Positions 1-7,309 of a DNA stretch of 32,682 nt are shown here, piece after piece. The position numbers and the translations under genes are program-made. Under the pieces are notes generated by a model. That model worked only from the letters and a program-made list of their open reading frames with translations, had not been told where the DNA came from and did no database searches. Position 1 is the first letter of the stretch. Each line of letters begins with the position of its first letter. Origin of the DNA: Candidatus Nomurabacteria bacterium (lineage in GTDB: Bacteria; Patescibacteriota; Minisyncoccia; Phycocordibacterales; UBA9973); NCBI GenBank assembly GCA_027347985.1, contig DAIEQH010000005.1, positions 1 through 32,682 of the forward strand, read 5' to 3'.

Positions 1-1391
1 TCATTTTTGATATCTATTTGATAGTTTCTTTCTTCTTTCTCTTTCCAACTATATCCTTCCTTTAGGGCTTCTTCCTTTGTTAAAGGGAAGTATTCTTGAG
101 CTATGGTTTCATTGTAGGAGAATGGACTTAATTCAGATGGAAAGAACTCTCCATACTTGTATATTCTTCCCTTTTTATCCACATAGGGCATATCATTCAT
201 GTGCTGGATGATCTTTGGTACCAAAGCTTCGTATTCTTCTTTTGTATATTGTTTGTTTAGGATGCAGTATTGTTTACTTCTTAAACCTACACATGCAAAA
301 AGATTTTTTGAACTACGACAATTATCACAATATGATAAATTATGAGAATCACGGCAAAAGACAGTAAATAAACAATTGTAAGTTGTTAAACCTACACTAA
401 CTGATTCATAACAAAATTCTGTTTTATCAAAACCAGTGATATCATAAGACTCCTTTGCATTTAAGCCAGCTTGTAAATAAGCAGAATTTTCCGAGTCATG
501 AACATCGAAACCATGATTTATCTTTTTTGATTGAGAAATAATATCCCCTTTTACGTTGGTACAAGCTATAAAATTATTTGATTTTCTTATTTGAAAAATA
601 TTTTTTAATTCTTTAAATTTTTTAATAGCCTCTTGCAATTTTTCATAATTTTTAAAAATTTCTTCTACTTCACGTTGATATTCTTCTTTTGAAATGGATT
701 CGTTAAACAAACAATAAGATTTACTCCGAAGTCCAACGCTAAAAATACAATTATTGCAACTCTTACAGTCAAAAAGAAAAGCTGAATCTACACAATCTTT
801 GCATTCTTGGCCATAACGAAGATTAAAACATTTTTCACAATCAATACATTGATAAAGAAGTTCTGAATTTGAGCAATAAATACTATCGCAAACATCTTTA
901 TCATCTACAAGAAAAAATCCAAAAAAACAATTTTCATTACGGTTGGCTGTGGTTATGAGATAACAATTTTTGTTTTCATCAGCAAAATTACAATAATCAG
1001 AATTGATGGCTTTGTTGTTTATTAAAGAGGGTTTAAGAACTTTTTTTTGTAAATCATATAATTGCCCAAAAAAAGTTTTAGAAAAATCATAATCTATACC
1101 ACAATCCATTGGATTCCAATCATCAGACCACCAATAATCTTTATCACAAACAGCTCCTCCTTTACCAGAGGAATACATAGATATTATCTGTTCGTTATGA
1201 TTTGGCGCATCACATTTTCTTTTATATAAAGCGCGATCATTTTTTATAATGAATCTTCTGATCATTCTGCACTCCGGACAAAAAGTCGGCGGAGGAACTT
1301 TTATTTTTTCATAAAAAGAAAAGTCGTCTGGCTCTATTGTGAAGTCCTTTTTGCAGTTTTGACATATTCTTTTTTCACTTTTGTACTCCAT
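1..1391 (-). CDS. Cys-rich zinc-ribbon / repeat protein, 3' end cut by window edge
   Basis: An open frame runs from an ATG at 1391 leftward to the window edge without a stop, so about 463 residues are visible and the C-terminus is missing. The N-terminus has a zinc-ribbon pattern, CxxC at residues 10-13 and 38-41, plus a further Cys at 60. A long Cys/Asn/Tyr-rich region follows, with many CxxC pairs spaced like a solenoid. Two copies of a module, GLRSKSYC near residue 220 and GLRSKQYC near 369, are each followed by an EEY-containing helix. I recognise this pattern from Parcubacteria genomes, where it is sometimes named CaiB/BaiF family, but nothing here resembles a CoA transferase. Function is unknown; metal binding is inferred from the cysteines. 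No Shine-Dalgarno motif precedes the ATG. Confidence 0.85.
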   Translation of the reverse strand, partial: MEYKSEKRICQNCKKDFTIEPDDFSFYEKIKVPPPTFCPECRMIRRFIIKNDRALYKRKCDAPNHNEQIISMYSSGKGGAVCDKDYWWSDDWNPMDCGIDYDFSKTFFGQLYDLQKKVLKPSLINNKAINSDYCNFADENKNCYLITTANRNENCFFGFFLVDDKDVCDSIYCSNSELLYQCIDCEKCFNLRYGQECKDCVDSAFLFDCKSCNNCIFSVGLRSKSYCLFNESISKEEYQREVEEIFKNYEKLQEAIKKFKELKNIFQIRKSNNFIACTNVKGDIISQSKKINHGFDVHDSENSAYLQAGLNAKESYDITGFDKTEFCYESVSVGLTTYNCLFTVFCRDSHNLSYCDNCRSSKNLFACVGLRSKQYCILNKQYTKEEYEALVPKIIQHMNDMPYVDKKGRIYKYGEFFPSELSPFSYNETIAQEYFPLTKEEALKEGYSWKEKEERNYQIDIKN

Positions 1392-1447
1392 ATTGTTTAT
1401 ACATATACTCTGCTATCGCTAGATATATGTATATCATCTAATTTCTT

Positions 1448-1462
1448 AGTATACAATATACT
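1448..1462. repeat. Short perfect inverted repeat, 6-bp arms
   Basis: AGTATA-CAA-TATACT lies in the gap between the Cys-rich gene and the methyltransferase-like gene. It could be an operator or just AT-rich symmetry; nothing else in the gap decides it. Confidence 0.4.
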
Positions 1463-1477
1463 GCATGCTAATGTTTT

Positions 1478-2062
1478 TTAACTTTTTAAAATTACAAACG
1501 CCAAGCCATATTTTATTGGTATTTCTTTATATTCTATGCCCTCATTATCTAATTGTCTTTTCCACCTATCCAGAGGAACTGAAAATTGTCCATTTGGTAA
1601 AAGCAGTTCTTTTGTCTCATAATCTTCCTTGTCCATCACATGAATTGCAAACCCCCCTGATTTTAAAGCATTATAGGAATTTTTTATTAAATCCCATTGT
1701 TTTTCCGTTTCAATAAATTTTAATAAAACATGAGCATAGGTAATATCAAAAGGAATATCTAGTAAGGGCAAGGTGCAATCCCATTCAAAAATATTTTCAC
1801 CTCCCTTGAGATGTTCAATGGTAATATCAAATGTCGTTATCTGAAGAGGTTGTGTAATAAATTCTGCAAATATTTTTTTGTGATATTCTATAAATCTTTT
1901 GTCGCCACAACCCAACACACCAATTTTTACTATGTCACTTTTAGTATTGAGTTTTATCTGTTCAAAAATTTGAAAAAGTTCGTCTCTTTTTTCTTTAACA
2001 CGATTTTTTATTTCTTCATCGCTATAATCTGCATATTTTTGATGATATTTACTTAGTGCCAT
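1478..2062 (-). CDS. Class I SAM-dependent methyltransferase-like protein
   Basis: 194 residues. A glycine-rich motif I, IGVLGCGDKR, sits near residue 47 after a helical N-terminus. An acidic end of strand 2 (TTFDIT) follows near 77, then a motif IV-like segment (DITYAHVLLKF) near 105 and a post-motif segment ALKSGGFAIHV near 132. This order fits a Rossmann methyltransferase of the small class I type. No substrate-specific domain is seen, so the target (RNA, protein or small molecule) cannot be named. The ATG at 2062 has no Shine-Dalgarno motif. The gene lies downstream of the UMP kinase gene on the same strand, separated by 46 bases that hold a palindrome, so co-transcription is possible. 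Confidence 0.7.
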   Translation of the reverse strand: MALSKYHQKYADYSDEEIKNRVKEKRDELFQIFEQIKLNTKSDIVKIGVLGCGDKRFIEYHKKIFAEFITQPLQITTFDITIEHLKGGENIFEWDCTLPLLDIPFDITYAHVLLKFIETEKQWDLIKNSYNALKSGGFAIHVMDKEDYETKELLLPNGQFSVPLDRWKRQLDNEGIEYKEIPIKYGLAFVILKS

Positions 2063-2075
2063 ATAGCTTGATTCC

Positions 2076-2101
2076 TTAACTTAACATATATGTTAGGTTA
2101 A
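2076..2101. repeat. Imperfect palindrome between UMP kinase and methyltransferase genes
   Basis: TTAAC-t-TAACATATATGTTA-g-GTTAA is a 26-base near-perfect palindrome with a 14-base perfect core at 2082-2095. It has no U-run on the minus strand, so it is not a convincing terminator. An operator or RNA-processing hairpin is possible. Confidence 0.5.
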
Positions 2102-2108
2102 TTTTTAC

Positions 2109-2786
2109 CTATTTTATGACTGTTCCTAAAAATTCTTCTCCATTTAAATATTTCGCTAAATTGTCTATCGGTTTACCGTTCATTATGACCACCTCCATCC
2201 CCTCTTTCTCTGCCATCTCGGAAGCAATAGGGTCAAATGGAGAATTTAGGCCTGGATTCCATTCTTTTGGTATTAATTTTCTATATTCTGCCCAAAAAAT
2301 TTTTTCAATCTTCTTTGCCTCTTTATTTATCTTCGGGTCAGAATCATAAACATAATCTGTGTTTGATAAATTGATTATTTTTCTAGCACCTAAATTCTTA
2401 CCTAAAACTACAGCAACATAATCGGTGCTATTTCCCGGCTTCCAGCCTCCTCCTAACACTATAGGTTTATCAAATTTAATCGGCAAAGTCGGATCAAGAA
2501 TTATCTGCTCTTCAGCTAAATCTTCAAATAAAGTTTTTATAAATTCAGCATTAAAACGTGTTGAAGAAATTCCTAACCAATCAAGATTTTCATTAGATAT
2601 TTCTGAAATCTCTTTGCCAGCATTATTATAATTTCTACATATTTTTCCTCCACCTGTGATAATTACAAATTTTTTACCTTTTTCTGTTTGAGTTAAAATC
2701 AACTGCTTAAATTCTTTCAAAAAACTAATATCAATTTCATCTGGAATAATCAGAGAACCTCCTAATGAAATGATAATAGTTTCCAT
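2109..2786 (-). CDS. pyrH: UMP kinase, archaeal-like amino acid kinase family
   Basis: 225 residues with the amino acid kinase fold: GGSLI near residue 9 for phosphate binding, VIITGGG near 41, and the nucleotide-binding NTDYVYDSDP segment near 142. It would phosphorylate UMP to UDP with ATP. Known background: bacterial PyrH is usually about 240 residues with a recognisable GTP-regulated hexamer, whereas the short form with an N-T/V-D-x-V-Y-x-x-D-P motif is typical of archaea and many CPR bacteria. The start lies only 4 bases after the adk stop, so the two kinases form one transcript. The C-terminus carries a normal E/M-rich helix and the protein looks complete. Confidence 0.85.
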   Translation of the reverse strand: METIIISLGGSLIIPDEIDISFLKEFKQLILTQTEKGKKFVIITGGGKICRNYNNAGKEISEISNENLDWLGISSTRFNAEFIKTLFEDLAEEQIILDPTLPIKFDKPIVLGGGWKPGNSTDYVAVVLGKNLGARKIINLSNTDYVYDSDPKINKEAKKIEKIFWAEYRKLIPKEWNPGLNSPFDPIASEMAEKEGMEVVIMNGKPIDNLAKYLNGEEFLGTVIK

Positions 2787-2790
2787 AGTA

Positions 2791-3378
2791 CTAGAAGTTT
2801 AAAGCTTTAATAATTTCTTTATGAACATTTTCTATACTCTGCTCACCGTTTATCGTATATATCGTATAACCTTTTTTATCTTTAAAATAGTTCATCGCTG
2901 GCACTACGTTGTTTATATATTCATCAAATCTTTTTGCTATACCCTCTTTCGTATCATCATGTCTACCACGCAACATCATTCTCTTTATGGCTTCTTCTTT
3001 TCCAACTTTTATATAAATTATTTTTATATCTCCTCTTTTGAAAAACTTCATCATCGCTTCAAAAGTTTCGGATTGTACCAAGGTGCGAGGATAACCATCA
3101 GCTATCAAATGTTTTTCGGGAGACAAAGAAGCTGTCAAAATATTGGTGAAAATTGCATTAGTTAAAAAGTCTGGCTGTAGTTCTCCGCGAGTCATTGAAT
3201 CTTTAATAAGAGTGGCAATATAATTTCCACTTGCTATGAGCTTCCTGTATTCATTGCCTGTGGAAGTCTCTACACATTCGCGTCCGTCGCGTTTTTTCAA
3301 TACTCCGGCCAAGAGTTCTACTTGGGTTCCTTTACCAGAGCCCACTTGTCCAAAAAATACAAAAGTTTCTGCGTTCAT
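2791..3378 (-). CDS. adk: Adenylate kinase, short-LID form
   Basis: 195 residues. The P-loop is GQVGSGKGT (residues 10-18). The NMP-binding segment contains STGNEYR near 39 and GELQPD near 65, the conserved DGYPRT lies near 95, and the LID region begins at RGRHDDT near 138. The LID is short, with no zinc-binding Cys tetrad, which explains the length below the usual 215 or so. It catalyses ATP + AMP to 2 ADP. The ATG at 3378 lies 6 bases downstream of a TATTCT -10 box, so the mRNA is probably leaderless. The UMP kinase gene follows 4 bases after the stop. Confidence 0.95.
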   Translation of the reverse strand: MNAETFVFFGQVGSGKGTQVELLAGVLKKRDGRECVETSTGNEYRKLIASGNYIATLIKDSMTRGELQPDFLTNAIFTNILTASLSPEKHLIADGYPRTLVQSETFEAMMKFFKRGDIKIIYIKVGKEEAIKRMMLRGRHDDTKEGIAKRFDEYINNVVPAMNYFKDKKGYTIYTINGEQSIENVHKEIIKALNF

Positions 3379-3384
3379 AACTTA

Positions 3385-3413
3385 AGAATACAAAATTTAA
3401 GTAGAAAAATCAA
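3385..3413 (-). promoter_or_regulatory. Promoter of adk, probably giving leaderless mRNA
   Basis: On the minus strand, -35 TTGATT (3408-3413), a 17-base spacer and -10 TATTCT (3385-3390). The adk ATG begins at 3378, six bases beyond the -10 box, which is where transcription should start. Confidence 0.65.
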
Positions 3414-3420
3414 TCTAAAT

Positions 3421-3471
3421 TAGACCCCCTCCTTCACCTCCCCCTTAGCAAGGGGGAGGCTGGGTAGGGGT
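3421..3471. repeat. Dispersed C/G-rich repeat, copy 1
   Basis: A 51-base C/G-rich block in an AT-rich gap, with a perfect 10-bp hairpin CCTCCCCCTT-AGC-AAGGGGGAGG at its centre. Its reverse complement recurs at 5369-5419 with about 88 percent identity, judged by eye. This copy lies upstream of adk and of the divergent CMP kinase gene. Confidence 0.85.
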
Positions 3472-3492
3472 GTATTTTTTCTTAGTATATGC

Positions 3493-3498
3493 TTTAAT
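3493..3498 (+). promoter_or_regulatory. Possible extended -10 box of the CMP kinase gene
   Basis: TGC-TTTAAT resembles an extended -10 box, placing +1 near 3505, about 5 bases before the ATG. No good -35 is seen. Confidence 0.35.
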
Positions 3499-3510
3499 AG
3501 GTAGAATAAT

Positions 3511-4083
3511 ATGAAAAAAGAGATTATAACCATTTGTGGTGGGTTAGGAAGCGGAAAATCAAGTACAGCAAAGGGAGTTGCAAAAGTTTTAGGCTTTAAG
3601 CACTTTTCCTCTGGAGACTTTTTTCGACAAGTCGGATTGGAACTAGGTTTATCTGTAACCGAAACGAACATAAGAGCGGAAACTGATAAAAAAATAGATG
3701 AAATGACTGATCAAAAATTACGAGATTTAAATAAAGAAAATAAAATAGTTGTTGATTCAAGAACTGCATATCATTGGATTCCAGAATCATTTAAAGTTTA
3801 TCTAGATTTATCTCCCGACATAGCTAAAGAAAGAATATTAAATAGCATAAAAGAAGATAAACTGCGCGAACAAAGCGAGCAAGTTAAAACAAGTGAGGAA
3901 GTTTTAAAAAAGATGACCGAACGTTTTGAAAGCGAACAAAAAAGATACTGGGATTTATATAAAATAGATAATACCGACAAAAGCCAATTTGATTTAGTGA
4001 TAGATACAAACAAAAACAACCTTGCAGAGGTTGTTGATATTATTGTCTCGGAATATAAAAAATGGATAGTAGAAAAAAATTAG
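3511..4083 (+). CDS. cmk: (d)CMP kinase, archaeal-like
   Basis: 190 residues. An N-terminal P-loop CGGLGSGKSSTAK (from residue 9) is followed by FSSGDFFRQ near 32, which resembles the nucleotide-binding segment of archaeal cytidylate kinases. VVDSRTAYHWIP near 80 and a KVYLDLSPDIAKERI segment near 95 complete the match. It should convert CMP or dCMP to the diphosphate. It lacks the large insert of ordinary bacterial Cmk (about 225 residues). The gene converges on secY, and the two stop codons overlap inside the bases TTAG at 4080-4083. The upstream region holds only a weak extended -10. Confidence 0.8.
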   Translation: MKKEIITICGGLGSGKSSTAKGVAKVLGFKHFSSGDFFRQVGLELGLSVTETNIRAETDKKIDEMTDQKLRDLNKENKIVVDSRTAYHWIPESFKVYLDLSPDIAKERILNSIKEDKLREQSEQVKTSEEVLKKMTERFESEQKRYWDLYKIDNTDKSQFDLVIDTNKNNLAEVVDIIVSEYKKWIVEKN

Positions 4084-5351
4084 TATTCCCTCATTGATAT
4101 TTGGGCATCTACTTTTTTGATGAGGTCTAGGACGACGGAGACGACGATGAGGAGAGCTGTACCGCCGAGAGCAATTTCTGTAATACCTGTGAGAGACCTT
4201 ACAATCAAAGGCAAAACAGCAATAAAACCCAAGAAAACTGCACCGAGTAAAGTGATACGACTCAAGACTTTTGAAATGTATTGAGAGGTAGAAAGTCCTG
4301 GACGAATACCTGGAATAAATGCCCCATTTTTCTGCAAGTTGGTAGCGAGCGCTTCAGGGTCAAAAGTGACAGCAGTGTAAAAATAGGTAAAGAGGAAGAC
4401 CAAAATAAAGTAGAGTACAGCATAAAGCACGCTCGTTTGCGAGAAGGACATTAATACTTTAGAAATTGAAAGCAAAACTGCATTGGTGGAACTTGCTAAA
4501 AAGTTTCCAATCATTTGTGGAAAGAGCAAAAGAGAAAGTGCAAAGATTATCGGGATAACTCCTGCTTGATTCACACGAAGTGGCAAATATGTAGAACCTC
4601 CGCCATACATTTTCATACCACGGACACGTTTAGCATAAGTGACAGGAATAGGTCGCTCTGCTTCTGTGACGACAACGACACCTGCAATGACGAGCGCTCC
4701 GGCGATGATAAACATCAAAAGTAAAGGAACTTGAGAAATATCAAATTTAAATAAGAGTTGGCTGACTTCTGTCGGAATCCTGGAAACGATACCAGCGAAG
4801 ATGATAAGAGAAACACCATTCCCAATGCCAAATTCTGTCATAAGCTCCCCTATCCACATTAAGAGCATTGAACCTGCAATGACGATAACAATATTACTAA
4901 TGCGGTCAAAAGCTGTTAAATTTACTAAAATCTTTTGACTTTCAAGAATAGCTAAAAGACTGAAGCCTTGAATAGCAGCAAGTGGGATAGTGAGCATTCT
5001 AGAGTATTGAGTAAATTTCTTTCTACCAGCTTCTCCTTCTTCATGATAAATTCTTTTCAAAGCAGGGACCATGATGGTCAAAAGTTGCATGATGATGGAG
5101 CTCGTGATATATGGACCAACACCCAACATGATAATGGAAAGGTTGGAAAGTCCACCTCCAGAAAAGATGTTTAAGATACCGAAGAATTGGTTATTGGAGA
5201 GAAAACGAGAAAGTGCTAATGTATCAATGCCTGGGATAGGAATAGCAGAAAGTAATCTAAAAATGACTAATGAAAAAATAACGAAGAGCACTCTTTTTCG
5301 TAAAACAGTGTCTGTCCAGATTAGTTTTATTTTATTTAAAAAATTTTCCAT
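4080..5351 (-). CDS. secY: Protein translocase subunit SecY
   Basis: 423 residues, the usual SecY length, with about ten hydrophobic segments. It opens with the typical ...LLSAIPIPGID segment, has the plug and pore region rich in GGGLSNLSI, then the cytosolic loop AKRVRGMKMYGGGSTYLP and LRVNQAGVIPIIFA. The PGIRPGLSTSQYI loop near residue 345 contacts the ribosome. It forms the protein-conducting channel of the inner membrane with SecE (encoded at 30169-30354). It is the last gene of the rpsN-secY unit, 65 bases after rplO, a gap nearly filled by a dispersed repeat. No Shine-Dalgarno motif is seen. Confidence 0.97.
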   Translation of the reverse strand: MENFLNKIKLIWTDTVLRKRVLFVIFSLVIFRLLSAIPIPGIDTLALSRFLSNNQFFGILNIFSGGGLSNLSIIMLGVGPYITSSIIMQLLTIMVPALKRIYHEEGEAGRKKFTQYSRMLTIPLAAIQGFSLLAILESQKILVNLTAFDRISNIVIVIAGSMLLMWIGELMTEFGIGNGVSLIIFAGIVSRIPTEVSQLLFKFDISQVPLLLMFIIAGALVIAGVVVVTEAERPIPVTYAKRVRGMKMYGGGSTYLPLRVNQAGVIPIIFALSLLLFPQMIGNFLASSTNAVLLSISKVLMSFSQTSVLYAVLYFILVFLFTYFYTAVTFDPEALATNLQKNGAFIPGIRPGLSTSQYISKVLSRITLLGAVFLGFIAVLPLIVRSLTGITEIALGGTALLIVVSVVLDLIKKVDAQISMREY

Positions 5352-5368
5352 AGTATTTGTTTAAATTC

Positions 5369-5419
5369 ACCCCTACCCTACCTCCCCCTTACTAAGGAGG
5401 AGGAGAAGGAGGGGGTCTA
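5369..5419. repeat. Dispersed C/G-rich repeat, copy 2 (inverted)
   Basis: Reverse complement of the block at 3421-3471. The central hairpin is kept, with one G-U pair. The rplO stop codon (5417-5419) is the first three bases of the repeat in minus-strand reading. Confidence 0.85.
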
Positions 5420-5728
5420 CTTTATGATTATGTGTCTGCCTTTAATACCGAGACGCTTTCTGATTTCAGAAAAACTTTCTTTTTTGTCACCAACAGAAAG
5501 GACTTTGTCCGCTGCTAGTTTAAATGGTTTCTTTTTAGACTTAAATTGATATCCTCTATTTTTTGGCAACTTCTTAATAATATCACGAAGTTCTGGACGG
5601 CGTTTGTTACCAGCACGAGCTGTTTGACCCTTGCCTCCACGGCCAGAAGTCTTTGCATGTTTGCCTCCACGGCCAACTATTCTGTCTTTTTTATTCTTAT
5701 GTACTCTTTTTAAATTATGTATTTGCAT
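5417..5728 (-). CDS. rplO: 50S ribosomal protein uL15, short C-terminus
   Basis: 103 residues against about 145 usually. The basic, Gly-rich N-terminus (GRGGKHAKTSGRGGKGQ near residue 19) and the RPELRD and KNRGYQF segments are clear uL15 features. The protein stops at GIKGRHIIIK, about where the internal strand of the globular domain ends, so roughly the last 40 residues are absent. The stop codon is the first codon of a dispersed repeat, and only 65 bases separate it from secY. The missing part is therefore not present downstream in any frame. Truncation by the repeat is possible; so is a lineage-specific short form. The usual rpmD gene upstream is absent. Confidence 0.93.
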   Translation of the reverse strand: MQIHNLKRVHKNKKDRIVGRGGKHAKTSGRGGKGQTARAGNKRRPELRDIIKKLPKNRGYQFKSKKKPFKLAADKVLSVGDKKESFSEIRKRLGIKGRHIIIK

Positions 5729-5741
5729 AAAATTATTTTAT

Positions 5742-6308
5742 TTATTTTTCAATTTCTGGAATAACCACTTCTTTATTTGCGACTACCACAACTTCTGGAG
5801 CAAATTTTGTATATTTTGAAGAAATCTGAGAAAGAGCTGCCATGACTGCCTTAGAATTGTTTAATTTATTTTTACTACCGGATAAAATTTTACCAGTGAT
5901 ATCTTTCATTCCAGCCAATTTCGCAATATCACGAACGACTGTTCCCGCTACGAGCCCACGGCCTTTATTTGGCATAAGGACCACTCTACAACTTGAAAAC
6001 TTTGCAGAAACTTCATGAGGGATAGACATTGTCTTGGTAAGTTTCAACTTAACCATATTCTTCTTTGCGTTTCGGAGAGCCTTGTTTATAGCGAGAGAAG
6101 TATCTCCTGCTTTTCCTAAGCCCAAGCCAATGGAACCTTTCTTGTCTCCAGCTACCAATGCGACACTGAAAGAAAATCTGCGTCCTCCAGCGACAACACG
6201 AGTGACGCGGCGAATACTCAAAATCTTCTGATCAAATTCAGGTTTTGGTCGTCCAAAAGAGGAAGATCTGCGAGGGTTATTCTTTTTTTTGTTTTCTTCT
6301 TCTGCCAT
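5742..6308 (-). CDS. rpsE: 30S ribosomal protein uS5
   Basis: 188 residues from the ATG at 6308. A TTG three codons upstream would add only 3 residues and is less likely. The protein has the double-stranded RNA-binding domain (RVTRVVAGGRRFSFSVALV near residue 35, then GLGLGKAGD) and the C-terminal domain with VRDIAKLAGMKDITGKILGS-like sequence. An N-terminal K/N/R-rich extension of about 25 residues precedes the core. It works in the decoding centre and in ribosome accuracy. rplO follows after 13 bases with no uL30 gene between, which is the CPR arrangement. Confidence 0.96.
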   Translation of the reverse strand: MAEEENKKKNNPRRSSSFGRPKPEFDQKILSIRRVTRVVAGGRRFSFSVALVAGDKKGSIGLGLGKAGDTSLAINKALRNAKKNMVKLKLTKTMSIPHEVSAKFSSCRVVLMPNKGRGLVAGTVVRDIAKLAGMKDITGKILSGSKNKLNNSKAVMAALSQISSKYTKFAPEVVVVANKEVVIPEIEK

Positions 6309-6329
6309 ATGTTTCAAATAAAAATTATG

Positions 6330-6671
6330 CTAAAACTTAAGACCTGCTACTCGGGCAGTATCTGCTACTAATTTTATACGTCCTGTATATTTAAATCCAT
6401 TTCGGTCAAAAACAACTTCTTTGACTTTTATTTTAGCACAAGCCTCTGCAATCATTTTACCGACTTCTTTTGCTCTTTCCGTCTTTGTACCTTTAGTGAC
6501 TTTCACATCACTAGCTTCTGTTAAGGTCTTGCCTTTCTGGTCGTCAATGACTTGTGCATAAATAAATTTATTAGAACGGAAAACAGAAAGACGAGGACGA
6601 GAAGAAGTGCCGAAAATCTTTGCTCGAATTTTTACTTTTAATCTTTTTCTTTTGTCGTCTTTCTTTTTCAT
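6330..6671 (-). CDS. rplR: 50S ribosomal protein uL18
   Basis: 113 residues, normal length. The [20 protein letters not shown] segment near residue 24 and the C-terminal [22 protein letters not shown] are diagnostic. It binds 5S rRNA with uL5 (encoded at 8551-9117) in the central protuberance. It lies between rplF and rpsE. The 49-base gap from rplF is filled by a CCTAG-rich repeat, so the operon is interrupted only by that element. The start is preceded by an A/T-rich sequence without a Shine-Dalgarno motif. Confidence 0.96.
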   Translation of the reverse strand: MKKKDDKRKRLKVKIRAKIFGTSSRPRLSVFRSNKFIYAQVIDDQKGKTLTEASDVKVTKGTKTERAKEVGKMIAEACAKIKVKEVVFDRNGFKYTGRIKLVADTARVAGLKF

Positions 6672-6685
6672 GTTTTTTTATTTTT

Positions 6686-6716
6686 CTAAAGCCTAGTGCC
6701 TAGGGCCTAAGGCCTA
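6686..6716. repeat. CCTAG-rich dispersed repeat, copy in rplF-rplR gap
   Basis: A run of five related 6-7 base units of the form GCCTA(G/A)(T/G/A), self-complementary in part. Related runs occur at 19810-19878, 20325-20349 and 21025-21060. Confidence 0.7.
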
Positions 6717-6720
6717 TTTA

Positions 6721-7254
6721 TTAAGCTGTTTTCTTACCTTGTTTTCTCCTAATAACTTCGTCTTCATAACGCATGCCTTTACCTTTATATGGTTCTGGCT
6801 TTTTAAGCGCTCTAATAGCGGCAGTAAAACTTCCAACTAATTCCTTATCAATACCTGTAATAGTAATATTATTTTTCTCTGCTGTAGCTGTGATGCCTTC
6901 TGGAATTGGAACAATAACTGGATGAGAAAATCCTAAAGCAAAAACAAATTCCTTGCCTTTAACTTCAGACTTGAATCCTACTCCCTCTAAAATCAATTTC
7001 TTTTGATATGGCGTTTCTACTCCCTTTATCATATTTTTAATATGGGAAGCATAAGTGCCCCAAAGAGATTTGGAAAATTTATCGTTTCTTTTTATATTTA
7101 AAGTTACTACTCCATCTGCAATATTTATAGTAATGTCATCACGAAAAGTTTTACTGATTGTTCCTTTTGGACCAACAACTGTCAAAACATCTCCACTCTT
7201 TGTTACAGTAACTCCTTTTGGTATTAAAATTTCTTGTTTTCCTATTCTTGACAT
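6721..7254 (-). CDS. rplF: 50S ribosomal protein uL6
   Basis: 177 residues, the family length. It has the two uL6 repeats: MSRIGKQEILIPKGV at the start, GPKGTISKTF near residue 29, and in the second repeat IRALKKPEPYKGKGMRYEDE near 146. This last motif contacts the sarcin-ricin loop of 23S rRNA. It lies 55 bases after rpsH, and most of that gap is a perfect 15-bp hairpin. The start has AT-rich upstream sequence without a Shine-Dalgarno motif. Confidence 0.97.
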   Translation of the reverse strand: MSRIGKQEILIPKGVTVTKSGDVLTVVGPKGTISKTFRDDITINIADGVVTLNIKRNDKFSKSLWGTYASHIKNMIKGVETPYQKKLILEGVGFKSEVKGKEFVFALGFSHPVIVPIPEGITATAEKNNITITGIDKELVGSFTAAIRALKKPEPYKGKGMRYEDEVIRRKQGKKTA

Positions 7255-7269
7255 AAAATTTCTTGTTCA

Positions 7270-7303
7270 GGACATCCGATGTCCACTTGGACATCGGATG
7301 TCC
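7270..7303. repeat. Perfect 15-bp inverted repeat with 4-base loop between rpsH and rplF
   Basis: GGACATCCGATGTCC (7270-7284), loop ACTT, then its exact reverse complement (7289-7303). Each arm is itself a near-palindrome (GGACAT/ATGTCC), so both a long hairpin and two small ones can form. No U-run follows, so it is not an intrinsic terminator. Confidence 0.9.
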
Positions 7304-7309
7304 AAATCG

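Noticed and set aside
3420-3671. Open frame on the minus strand across the C/G-rich repeat and the cmk start
   Set aside because: Its sequence is the complement of the repeat and of the P-loop region of cmk; Pro/Lys-rich, no start signals.
5352-5416. Lost C-terminal part of uL15 downstream by frameshift
   Set aside because: The 65 bases to secY are almost entirely the dispersed repeat and encode nothing like uL15 in any frame.
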